Shown here one piece after another: positions 23,750-34,345 of a DNA stretch of 64,000 nt. The notes under the pieces were generated by a model. It was given only the letters and a program-made list of their open reading frames with translations. It ran no database searches and was not told where the DNA came from. Position 1 is the stretch's first letter. Every line of letters starts with the position of its first letter. This stretch comes from Hymenochaete sp. R1 (Eukaryota > Basidiomycota > Agaricomycetes > Hymenochaetales > Hymenochaetaceae), in NCBI GenBank assembly GCA_019400425.1, contig JAFREE010000015.1, forward strand, positions 186,001-250,000. The letters are read 5' to 3'. Both the position numbers and the translations under genes were made by a program.

Positions 23750-25498
23750 ATGCCTCATACGAAACATTCTCAAAGTTCTTCAAGTACGTGTTCTATTGCC
23801 AGAGCCTTCAGGCAGTCATAATTTTCGAAATTACTTACTATAGGCGGTCCTATTTTTTTTAAATAACGCAGCTTTCCTACAACCCAGCAATGATGACGAA
23901 GGAAATAAGTCCGTTACTAGACTGTCTGATTATGAGCCAAAGGTCCCGAGTCTTAACGCTTCGAGAGTGGAAGTACAAGTATTAGAACGACCTATAACTC
24001 GCACACCATCGCCAACACCCTCGGAAAACAATTTCCTGCAAGGGAAAAGGAAGACTGAATGGCAGAAGATGAAGCACAAAGCGTACTGGCTTAATAGAAG
24101 AACGCTAGGTGAGTCCCCTCCCCTTTTCACTTATTTTTATTGACTATAATGACCTATTTTATTTAGTTCGATTGTTAATCTACGGGATAGTTCTCACCTT
24201 TATTATTGCTTTTCTTGCCTACCACCACAAGATTATACATGCTCTCGAACCAACTGCAGCACACCTTCGAGAGTAAGTAACCGTTAATATGCTTCGTTAT
24301 TTTAATTTAAAATACTTGACAGTATGCCGGCGGGTTGGCTGATCCCAATTGGCATCCTTGTACGTCCAGCATGATTTCTGCGCTTATCTGGAACTTATCT
24401 CGACCTCTCGTTTCCAAAGTTGGTCCTTTCTTTCCCTCCTGTAAGCTTCAGCGTTTTGTTTACGTCTCGAAGATCAAGCTGAAATATTGTGGTAAGTTAT
24501 TCGGACACGAAATCATAGCAGTTCTGAGCGGTGTAGTATGGGGTTTCTGGATTGCTTTCGGAATCACAGCGGCTGGGACATTGTTAGGCGAGATTGCAAA
24601 CTTTTTGTGAGTGGCATATATCCTATGCAATCAGCTTGTACTGATATGTGCGATCGCACTAGTGTATTCCGTCACTTCTTTTACGAACGCGGCCAGAAAT
24701 GGGAGAAAAGAAACCTGTATTACGGCTCACTCGCTATCGTTTTGCGGGAGGGCGGTTTCAAAGTAGCACTTATGGCTAGATATAGCTACATCCCGTCCCA
24801 TCGTACGCTTCTCTCCTCAATCCCTATTAATATGTTTTCCTCACGACCCTATAGTTCTTACAACGGTCTTCGCTACATGCGGCATAAATTGGTGGATATA
24901 TTTGGCTGCGGCCATCCTTTCGCTGCCAAAGCAGGCCGCGCTAATTCTTATCGGAAGGATTTCAGAGAAAAAGGATGAAGGTGCATTGCTCTATCTCTAT
25001 TGTAATCCTACTAATAATATTGACTCTCCTCCACTTTTCGCACCTAGGAACGGAGACGAACACGGATAAAATTGCTACTGGAATTGTCATCTCGATCACA
25101 GTCATAATCACCATCATTGCCGTGAGGTATGTCAATGCAAAGACCAAGATTATCAAACCACATGTCGTATATATGCGACGTAAAGAGCGGTATGCTTATA
25201 TTCTTTTCGCAACGTACTTGAAATCGAAGTCTGATTGTATCTATACTGCAGGCAACGCCGGCTCGAACAGGAGGGCACCGTTACACCTGCAGAGAGCAAT
25301 AGCAATGCGATTCAGGACATTGAGCTTGGAGAAGCGCGTACCGAGTTGCGCATGCCTGCGCCCCGACATGCATCTCCTTTCGATGAACGAGGCTCTTCTT
25401 CCGGACAGACAACTTTACCCTCACAGCTTCAAGCGTCGCCCACGCAAACGTATTACCCGCCACCTAACTTGCAGACAGCAGGAACGCGGTTACCGTAG
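23750..25498 (+). CDS. TVP38: TVP38/DedA-family (VTT domain) Golgi membrane protein, copy 2
   Basis: Ten exons (23750-23783, 23872-24108, 24167-24272, 24323-24359, 24420-24440, 24497-24606, 24663-24802, 24855-24980, 25048-25189, 25252-25498) give 399 residues. Exons 1 and 3 to 9 have exactly the same lengths as in copy 1 (34, 106, 37, 21, 110, 140, 126, 142 nt), including the 21-nt micro-exon encoding LVLSFPP. The VTT blocks are nearly identical, while the N-terminal region and C-terminal tail have diverged and shortened. Both copies look intact, with no stops or frameshifts. This is a tandem duplication; distinct roles cannot be read from the sequence. Confidence 0.88.
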
Positions 25499-25946
25499 TA
25501 CGAGTACGGACTGGAGTGATTTGTCAAAAGCAAGTTGCCGAAACCCGATCGTAGGATTTCGGTCAATTAAGTCCGAGTCCGCCTCAACTCGGGATTTTTG
25601 CTGATTGACAAAATGAGTGTAGTAGTAGAGAAACTCAGTGCAGACGCAGACGGACATTTCCATTGCTTGTAATTGTATATTTGGGACCTCACAAGTTGAT
25701 CGTATTGCTGTTGTAGATAAATGTTTTTTCCACCTGGATGTATAAATATTTTTCTTGAGTTCTAACAACCGATGAACGCCGTGTGTAAGGTTGGGAATTG
25801 CGCAAGGCGCAGCTTATTCAGCGAGTATTGATCAGTCGTGATGTCAACGATAAAAAGAGATGCTCTCCTGTGATAACGCCATCTTCCTCTCTTTCTCCCC
25901 ACCAACCAGCACGACCAATAACACTAACTTGGTAACTAAAAACAAC
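25499..25946. other. intergenic region before the superoxide dismutase
   Basis: The 3' flank of TVP38 copy 2 and a pyrimidine-rich leader (CTTCCTCTCTTTCTC) just before the SOD start. No gene seen. Confidence 0.5.
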
Positions 25947-26849
25947 ATGGGTGTAAGTCTTCTTCCCGTGTAGTAGTCAATGACTTCCTTCTCTGTGGCT
26001 TAGAGCCCAGAGGAATTTGTTTCTGTCATCTCCCCAATGCGCATATACCCACCATGTTGTGGAACTGACGACGCTTTTCGCACCCAGCACGAACTTCCAC
26101 CCCTTCCCTACCAGTACAATGCTCTCGAACCATACATCAATACCGAAATTATGACTCTCCACCATACTAAGCACCACCAGACGTATGTCACCGCGCTCAA
26201 CGCAGCTGAGAAGAAGTACGCCGAAGCGACGACCCAGAAGCAGCGCAGCAACCTTTTCGCCGCCCTCCTCTTCAACGGCGGTGGTCACATCAATCACAGT
26301 CTGTTCTGGAAGAACCTTGCTCCCGCGAAGGAGAATGGCGGCCGCGGTGGTGTCTTCGAGGAGAGCACGCCGTTTGGCAAGGCGGTTATCGCTGAGTATG
26401 GAAGTCTCGATGCGCTGAAGCAGGAGTTCACCGCGAAGACGCTGGCCATTCAGGGGTCTGGTTGGGCCTGGCTCGTATGTGCTCTGTTCCGATGTACTCA
26501 TTGAGCCCAAATCTTACCTTTGCTTGTTAAGGTTCTCGACAAGAGGTCCAAGAAACTCGATATTGTCACCACCCCTAACCAGAACCCGGTGGACGAGAAG
26601 TACAGCCCACTCATCGGTGTCGATATCTGGGAGCATGCCTTCTACCTTCAGTACAAGAATGTCAAGCCTCAGGTATGAATGCTGTTGTATCGATTTAAAT
26701 GCTTATCATTGAAATATGGCTGACATCTGATCCAGTACATGGAGGCAATCTGGCATGTTATTAACTACGATGAGGCTTCTAAGCGCTACGACGCTGCTCT
26801 GAAAGGCCAGGATGCGGCAGAGGCGGCTGTAGAGATCGCGAAACTCTAA
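25947..26849 (+). CDS. manganese superoxide dismutase (no mitochondrial presequence)
   Basis: Four exons (25947-25952, 26088-26474, 26532-26672, 26736-26849) give 215 residues. The first exon encodes only Met-Gly. The mature-type sequence starts at once with [17 protein letters not shown]. Metal ligands are visible in [21 protein letters not shown] and [11 protein letters not shown], in the Mn-type arrangement; the QGSGWAWL block is also present. The enzyme dismutates superoxide. The lack of a cleavable presequence predicts a cytosolic form, unless an upstream alternative first exon exists. I saw none with an ATG and a phase-0 donor. Confidence 0.93.
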
Positions 26850-27001
26850 ACAATGGTGTTTGAAATTTGTAGCGAAGAGAGATCTCTCATAGCATATGCG
26901 TTCCTTTGTACCACTACCAAATAGTAAAATCGCAAATGTGCCTTGTTCCATTAGCTCGAGTAAATGCTCGTACAACTGATTGACGTCGTGCGAGTTCTTA
27001 T

Positions 27002-28113
27002 CTACTGCGTGAAGTCGACACAACTCTCATAAGTCTGACCGTTGCTGTAGGCACTATACGTCAAACCGGCGACAGGATTAAAAAAAAGAATTATAAAGAC
27101 ATAGATGTGGAAAGGACTTACTACCACCACCACTGAATTGCACATGCACCGGGCGAAGCACAGGCTGAGCTTAGATCAGGGATAGTCACGCTGAAATTGG
27201 CTGTACCCGGCGAATTGCACCAATGTATACATTTACCACCGATTCCGAAGGATTAGAAGAGTGATTAGTGAATGTAAGGCTATCGAAGGAAAGAGGGGCA
27301 TACATTCGTTCTTTGGCCACTCAGATGGACCAAGGGACTCGTTGGCATACACAGGCCAATTGAAAATCGGGTCGCCGATCGTAGTCTGGGAGGCAAGGTC
27401 TACCTGAGAGATAGAGAGGATATCAGGGGAAGGACCTTCAATGATTGTGATATACCACGCACGACGGAGACGTTCTATAGTAGGATGTGAGTGCTAAACA
27501 GTTTTGAAGTAGAGGCTAGAAAACAGCAGAGTGGACAGACCGCATATCCTGTGTGATGCGCTACGAGGTTGATATGGAAGTCTACAACGTCTCCCGCTGC
27601 ATAGTTGCGTATGTTATCCGCATTGTCTTCAATCTACGAGCACCGTGACAAAATTGGGTACAAAATGACGTTTAGGTTTCATCCATACGCACCGAAGCAC
27701 CTCGACAGAAATACAGTGGGCAGGCTTCAGCGTCATACGAAGAGTTGCCAATGGCCTTCTTAACGGCGTTCTCTATAGGACCGGTCAAGTCTGGAATAAA
27801 GTTAGCGGTACGCAGGTGAAGGCTAGAGAGAAGCAAGGCAGATAATGGATGGTTGCAAAAGGGTGCGAGTCGAAACGAACCATCCGTGAGCACATCAAAG
27901 ACCATCTCTCCGCAGGCTGCTTCCGCGACAGAACCGTACTAATTTATTGCATACATTTGACATGAGTGCCCTAGGTAAGCAAATGTGGATAAATACCTGT
28001 CTCGAGGTAGGTGTCGTGACAACGCCGTGGCCATTGACTTGCAGGACTGTGACCATACAAAAGAGGACACAAAATACCAGCAGATTGGGATGCCCTTGAG
28101 GGATACGAGACAT
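27002..28113 (-). CDS. secreted LPMO-like protein with N-terminal His-Gly
   Basis: Eight exons (28113-27997, 27938-27881, 27790-27693, 27633-27541, 27474-27463, 27403-27304, 27200-27122, 27053-27002) give 202 residues. A signal peptide ends at VNG, so the mature chain would begin HGVVTTPTSRQ, the His-1 copper-brace style of lytic polysaccharide monooxygenases. Later blocks are DAEACPLYFCRG, GDVVDFHINLVAHHTGYA (a second candidate copper His), VTIPDLSS and IQWWWYAYSNGQTYESC. At least six cysteines are spread as in compact secreted LPMO-like proteins. I recognise the general family but cannot assign an AA class, so activity is inference. Exon 5 is only 12 nt. A minus-strand TATAAAAA at 28172-28179 lies about 60 bp upstream. 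Confidence 0.78.
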
Positions 28114-28697
28114 TCTGACGCCACAGAATACAGGACTGAGTGTTGGCGATTACCAGTCCATGCCGGTTGCCTTTTTATACCTTGGGGATCCTTGCGAGAG
28201 CTCGATACAAAAGAAACGTAGCGGCCCGATGTCTGCAGAACGGTCCGTCAGAAATACAAGTCATCAGATGAAAGAGCGCCAAGACGGGAAATCTTCGCAT
28301 TACGGCTGAAAGATTAATTTCATCATTGAATATCGAAGCTGCGCGCGATAAAGTTGTTGTCTTTCTTCGCGAAAACATAATGAGGCTTGATCGTATGCCA
28401 GTCAGAGGCCAGTAATAGCCCTCTCAGCCGAGGGAAGTACTTTGGAATTGTGGACGTATATCCGAGAGGGTATTGGCTCATTTAGCTGACCACGTTACTT
28501 GTGACTCGTATGAATTTGGAGGATTATCGATTGATAATTGCACAGGAGTGTTCATTTGATCCTTTTCTTCAGTCGTTACAATATGACATCTACTGTTGAG
28601 GCAGGTTCGTTAGATAGAGATCGAGGCGCGTGGAAGGTACTTACAGATAATTTTAAGCTTCCAGGCGGGAACATCATTTCCAACCAGAGGCACTCGG
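28114..28697. other. intergenic region between the LPMO-like gene and YTM1
   Basis: Contains the TATA box (28172-28179, minus strand) of the LPMO-like gene. A short plus-strand open frame near 28580 shows no motif and is not called. Confidence 0.5.
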
Positions 28698-30118
28698 TCA
28701 CGAACTCAAATCCTCCTTTGCCTCAGGTACTCTCCAGATATCCAATCCGGCCTCTCCACCAACGGCAAGGATTCCTTTAGTCCAATCCAACCCCAACACC
28801 TTCGCGTCTCCTCTTTTCTCAGCCGATACACCTTCTCCATATCTGAAGCTTGAAATCGCCCCCTTCACGCTCCTCACATCCCACACCCGCACAACAGCAT
28901 CATATGCCCCACTGGCAAAATGATGCTCGTTTGTTGGGGAAGGTGCCAGAGAACTGGGCATAGCGTGCTGTGCAAGGCTTACGGCAGATATAGAAGCAGA
29001 AGATGAGCCAAAGGAGCGCGTGTCTAGTACGCGGATAGCGCGATCTGTCGAAGCAGTGATGAGGAGGTGAGGATCTGAAAGGTGTTCAAGAGCGAGGAAA
29101 GGGGCATCAGCAATGGGGAGAGTATGCGAGCAAACGCCGACTTCAACATCCCACGAGCGGATTGTAGAGTCCAACGAGCAGCTAAACGCCTCTTTGTCCT
29201 CTTGCCTTGAGAACGCTACGTCTGTTACGCGATTTGTATGACTTTTCAGAACGGAAAGCGGAGCTTTGCGTCGTGGTACGGGCTCCTCCCCGCCGTTTAT
29301 CCGTCTTCGTTTTTTTGACTTGGTCTCGCGATCACCTAAGTTCAAAGATGGCAACGGAGCTTCGTCCTCTTCAGGTATGCGAGTATCCCATAGGCCCACA
29401 ACTCCGTCCCAACCAGCTGTCAATAGTTTGTCCATTCTGGAGGATGATTTGATAGACGATACGGGGGATGTGTGTAAATGAAGACACGCCAAAGCTTTGG
29501 TCGAGACCTCATCGAAGGTTGATAGTCGAGCAGTTCCATCATGAGATGCACTGGCCACTAGCATGTCCGAATCGATCAAATTGGGTGACTCTAAGTCACC
29601 AAGTACACAAATTGACGTGACAGCTGCGGTGTGCCCCGGAATCGTTTGAAGGAGCGACTGGGAGGAGTCGAAGACCCGGATCATGCCGTCGTAAGACGCT
29701 GTCAAGAGCTTTCCTGACAGTGTGCAGGAGACATCTGTGACCCAGTCGTCATGCGGGATGCTTGCAGAGCGGGTCGGCGGCATAAGCGATTCTACATATT
29801 CGATCTCGAGCGTTTCTTCCTGTTCACGAGTTCAACAACTATTAGTCCCTTAGAGATGCAAATCGGGCAGGCAGGTAGCGTTAAACGTACCACTCCGGTA
29901 CCGTGACCTTCACACCAGTCTAGCAATGACGATCTCAATAGCTCGGAACGGACAAGAAAGTCGAATGGAACAGGTTGGGTCAACGAAAGCGCTTTATTGA
30001 CAAGTTGGGAGAGCTGGTAGCGCTTCCATGATATGGGGATCATGAACTTTTGCGAAGGTAGCGCATAAGGAGTCTGAGTCGTGAAGAACACGGGCACCGT
30101 TTGCGTATTAACCGCCAT
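28698..30118 (-). CDS. YTM1: ribosome biogenesis WD-repeat protein YTM1
   Basis: Two exons (30118-29891, 29819-28698) give 449 residues. The N-terminal ubiquitin-like NLE domain (VPVFFTTQTPYALPS through ISWKRYQLSQLVN) is followed by about seven WD repeats with the usual endings, such as VGLWDTR, IRSWDVE, IRVLDTR and VRVWDVR. Ytm1 forms the Nop7-Erb1-Ytm1 (PeBoW) complex, is removed from pre-60S particles by Rea1 and acts in the nucleolus. The single 71-nt intron falls between the two domains. A basic KSKKRRR stretch lies between repeats, where a nuclear signal is plausible. Confidence 0.94.
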
Positions 30119-30485
30119 GACTGTTGTGGGTGTAGTAAAGAATAAGGAGTCGTTCGTTGACAAGCCCCGCTCACAAAAAATGGCTTCCCCAAATTTGGAA
30201 ACATTCAAAGCACGTGACAGTATTTACGAGTAGCGAATCGAGTAAGCCACAATCAAACTTATCTGAGGTCTGAGGACGGCCGGTTGCGAGACCCGCGTCC
30301 CATTCAAAATGAGAATGGTAAAGGAAAACTCGAAATGTGATACGTACACGAAAGGACACTAAATCGTTCCAGATATTTCGTATACAAGACAACTTACTAC
30401 AGGGTATGCATATCAAAGCTTGGGTAAACGTTAAAAGTACATATCGTGTTCCATTACACCCGCCACATAGCTCTGTCAATCATTA
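30119..30485. other. spacer between ATG7 and YTM1
   Basis: Both flanking genes are on the minus strand; this holds the ATG7 3' flank and the YTM1 promoter. No gene is supportable. Confidence 0.5.
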
Positions 30486-32912
30486 TCATATATCTTCCTC
30501 TCCTTCTTCATCCCAGTCAACGGCTTCCAGGGCTGCTTCGCCCTCCGCTTGCAATTTATCTAAGCCTGTAAGCTTCTCGAGGAAACCAGGTTCATTAAAC
30601 GCATTCAAGAGAATCTTGAATCCATCCTTCTCGTAAGCTCTCAGTACCTAACGAAATTGTTTGTACGCAGTAATGATAGTATAATATAATGACAACGCAC
30701 CGCCTCGCTGCATCCCGTACACTTGTCGTACGATGCGCCAACGATAGGCATCGTACGGAACTGCGCTAGGAAACCGCGTAGTTGATGAGGCACAATACCC
30801 AAGACACTCTTGAAAGCCGCAGAGGCTTCGTCTTCGTTGTCTTTGAAGTCCGGAGGAGGGGCCGGCGCGTGAATACTGAATAAGTAATGAGAACAATTAA
30901 CTCTAAGTTGAAGCGTGAGCACTACTTTACCCTTTGGGATGTTGCAATACAGACACAAGAAGCTCAACAGCGGTCGCAGAGGCTATCGCTGCTAAGCCAG
31001 GCCGGGTGACGGTGCACATTTGGTCGAGCGTACGATCAGTGAGCGACTACACGTATATTAGGGCACCCGACAGTCAGATTTTGAGTGAAAAAACAAACAT
31101 CAGCAGGTGCTACAACGTCATTGCAATAGTAGCAGCCAAGAGCTGCCGAATCAGATACGGTGGTACGAGCCCCATGTCGCATAACAAGATATGAATCGAA
31201 ACCAAGGGCTGCGTTTAACACAATCTGAAAACTTGTCAGCAAGTATTCTGCAAGATGCAAACGTTGAGGAACCTTGTTCTTAGCTTTGCCGAGCATTGTG
31301 GGCAACCATCGGCTCTCGCGTGAGTCCATAAGAAGGAACACTGCATCATGATCGTCAAAGAGCCTTTCGAGCTTTTTAACGTCGGCCTGTACATGGTCTA
31401 TACTTCCTGGAGGTACAGGGTGTCCAGGCATAGGTATACCCAAGGCAATGCCTTTTGCATTCTATGAAATCTTAATTTGCAATTTAGGTGACAAGGCGTA
31501 CTTTAACTTACGACACCGGGAAAGATACGCTTTAGCGCGTCCGCAGCACACTGTGCCTTGGCTTTTCCACCTTCCAAACAATCGCCAAACTCGAAGAGAG
31601 GTTGGCGCACGGGGTTGCTAAACGAGACCGTCGCACTGTCTACGAGTGTAATGTTACGAACACCCCAACCCAAAAGAGTACGAGCGACATAGCACCCAAG
31701 GGTCCCGGCACCTAGCAATAGCACACGGGTTGCGGCGATTTTTTCCAGGTCAAGAGCGGGAAGAATTCTCCAGCGCATGAGCTTGAGATTCAAATCCACC
31801 GCTTGATCAGCGAGCCGCGTCGGGTCCATCATGGGCGCAAGATCCGCAAGCCGCGCCCCTAGTTTGCCTTGTGTATTCTTCTCCCATCCCACTGCGGATG
31901 GTCGTGCCAATGAAGAGCTAGGCTCGGAACTTTCAGCAGGTACTTCGACGGTTCCAATACGACTACGCCATGTCGCTCCCTCTCGCGGTACGTCAGTATC
32001 CCGCCAGCTTATAACTTGTACGCGAGCTCCTCCTTGATTGAAAAATCGAGACCTCAGATAAGCGAGGGCATTCCGGAGAGGCCATCCAGGATGCTGAGGA
32101 CTTGCAGACGGATCGTAGAAGCACACAAATTGCTGCGCAGGCACAACTGCAGAGAAGAAAGAAGCGAAGTCTTTGAACGGAGCCACCTCAAATTTTTTGG
32201 GGTCAGACTGCAATGGCCTAGCTAAAAAGATCGATGAAGGTTGATGGGAGATCGCTGCATGAATCGACAATAATGCGTCTCGCCCGACGACTTCCTCTGC
32301 AGCAGTCCAACCAGGGTCGGCTTGCGACCAAGCTGGTTTCGCGACAAGAGCGGGGAATGCAAACCAGTAGTAGTACTTGTACTTCTTGAGATCTGCAAAT
32401 GTTATAAGAAGAAAGCGATTGAGATTATCGATATCTCCCGTCGACCTCACGCCTTCCCAGACCTGAAGTATGAGTATAAGCATGGTTCCTAAATCCAATA
32501 TAATCGCACTCACCTCATCAGCCACTTGATTGAAGAGAGCAGTTTTGTCGGCTGATTTGAATTCCTCAATGGTATTGAAATTCTTGAACGTGCCTCGACA
32601 AGTGACTGAATGCGGAGGGGCGCTGTAATGAAGGGTTTGGTTCTTGCCTGGTCCAGAGCATTAGGACACTCACGGACTCTCCAAGTTGAAAGCATCTCCA
32701 CCGACAGTTAGATGACAACCGAGATCTACTTCTTTGCCCGTCTCTCTATCAATGACTGTACGGCCGACAGTGTATGTTGCGGTAATGGGTAGCACCTGCT
32801 CGGATAGTTTGAGAACATCGATCTTAAGTCGCGTAAGCTCGTGCCAGAAAGCGGGTTGCACGACGGAAGAAAAAGGTGTGAATTGCACGATAGATTCCTT
32901 TGACACCATCAT
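30486..32912 (-). CDS. ATG7: ubiquitin-like modifier-activating enzyme ATG7
   Basis: Eight exons (32912-32674, 32622-32514, 32462-31512, 31461-31273, 31224-31099, 31046-30931, 30875-30701, 30647-30486) give 688 residues. The N-terminal ATG7 domain begins [18 protein letters not shown]. The E1 adenylation domain has the ATP-binding [17 protein letters not shown] and [10 protein letters not shown]. The catalytic cysteine lies in [12 protein letters not shown] and is followed by the family block [12 protein letters not shown]. The acidic C-terminal tail ends in EEGEEDI. ATG7 activates Atg8 and Atg12 and passes them to Atg3 and Atg10 in autophagy. Two adjacent ATGs open the frame; either may be used. 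Confidence 0.95.
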
Positions 32913-33255
32913 TTGGCATGGATGGATATACTACTGTGAAACGATGTCGTCGATGGTTGACTCCAGCGCATAGAATCACGATCGCGACTTGTTCTGCGAG
33001 AACCAAAAGAGGCAAGCATCGACACGATCGACGCAGTAGTCACGTGCAGTTTCTCCGTGGGTCTAATCTTCCTAAAGCAGTAGTATCTATACAGTTCTCT
33101 CTCAGTTCAGCTCGGGAACTCAGTCATGAAGGCGAAACTTAAGTCACCTGTAACGATAAGAGGTGTGTTTGCTTCTCATTTTTGCCATACGCAACTCCGT
33201 CAGCCCTTGCTAAAGCCTGAAAACTCTATAGGTCCTTTATTCGCCGATCCATCTC
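32913..33255. other. divergent promoter region between ATG7 and P1
   Basis: The 5' flanks of two divergently transcribed genes; no TATA box is obvious. A polypyrimidine-rich tract occurs near 33170. Confidence 0.45.
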
Positions 33256-33761
33256 ATGGTCAGGATTGCCCTTCTTTCTGAATCGAAGTGGAACTGCAGT
33301 CTGACATGATAAATCATTGTTAGGCTTCAGTAGACCTTGCTGCTTCATACGCCGCTCTTATTCTCGCCGATGATGGCGTCGAAATCACTGTATGTACTTT
33401 TCTGTTGGCATGCCTAATGGAATCTGAAGCGACAAGGCCAGGCGGACAAAATTCTCGCGATAACGAACTCCGCGTCTGTCGAGCTTGAACCAATATGGGC
33501 ATCATTATTGGCGAAGGCCCTCGAGGGAAAGGACGTGAAGGATTTATTGTCAAACATCGGTTCAGGGGCTGGAGCACCTGCGGCGGTCGGTGCCGGCCCT
33601 GCCGCTGGCGGCGCTGCAGCCGCGGATGCGCCAAAGGAAGAAGAGAAGAAGAAGGAAGAAGAGAAGGAGGAGAGCGACGACGATATGGTGTGTATATACT
33701 CCTTTGAATGTCGAACGCGTTTATTGACATTGTGTCGCAGGGTTTCGGCCTCTTTGATTAA
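33256..33761 (+). CDS. RPP1: 60S acidic ribosomal protein P1
   Basis: Four exons (33256-33258, 33324-33389, 33442-33687, 33741-33761) give 111 residues. The first exon is only the ATG, spliced at GTCAGG onto GCTTCAGTAG to give [15 protein letters not shown]. The body has the P1 signature [20 protein letters not shown] and LLSNIGSG, an Ala/Gly-rich hinge, a run of Glu and Lys, and the universal SDDDMGFGLFD end. P1 pairs with P2 on the ribosomal stalk and recruits elongation factors. The one-codon first exon is inferred from family start sequences and is the least certain part. Confidence 0.92.
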
Positions 33762-34345
33762 ACTTCTATATATGTTTTCGCTCTCGTTTCCTCATCGACG
33801 CGCACGCTCTGTACCCTTTCGCCTTTGCCAGCTGAACACCGCATCACGCCACGATGTAATCCTATGTATTTGCGTTCTCAAAATGTTCATGCCCTGCACA
33901 GACAAACAACCAAATCCTGTCTTCCACACGACTTATGCGGTAATGGTACTCAAGCCAAAGCAAATATAGCCTATGACGTATTTCTGTCTTCGTTTCGTTT
34001 TATTGGTGGACTGCGAAATTCAAGTACTCACCTGTTAAAGCCTTGTGCTACTTTCGTGAGCTTTATTGGGTTGGGGTATGTCAGACTCAAGGTCAATTAT
34101 TGCTGATCTCTACTTCTCAAGCTCTACAAGGATTTAGTGCGCTCGACATGGAATCTGACTTCTCATTTCACGTTCGTTCCCCTAAATTCGTGATCGGTCT
34201 TTCCACTCCTGAAGTGTGGCGCACGTCGATTAGTTCTGCTGTCGCTTAAATTTGCAATGTTTACTTTGCCAATCAATCTCGACGTTCAGTATAAGAATCC
34301 TAGGTCTTCTTCTGTGGCCATGGCGCAAAGTTCCCTCCTGCCATC
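33762..34345. other. intergenic region before the modular gene
   Basis: About 580 bp without a supportable gene. Short frames run into the start of the modular gene in other phases. Confidence 0.5.
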
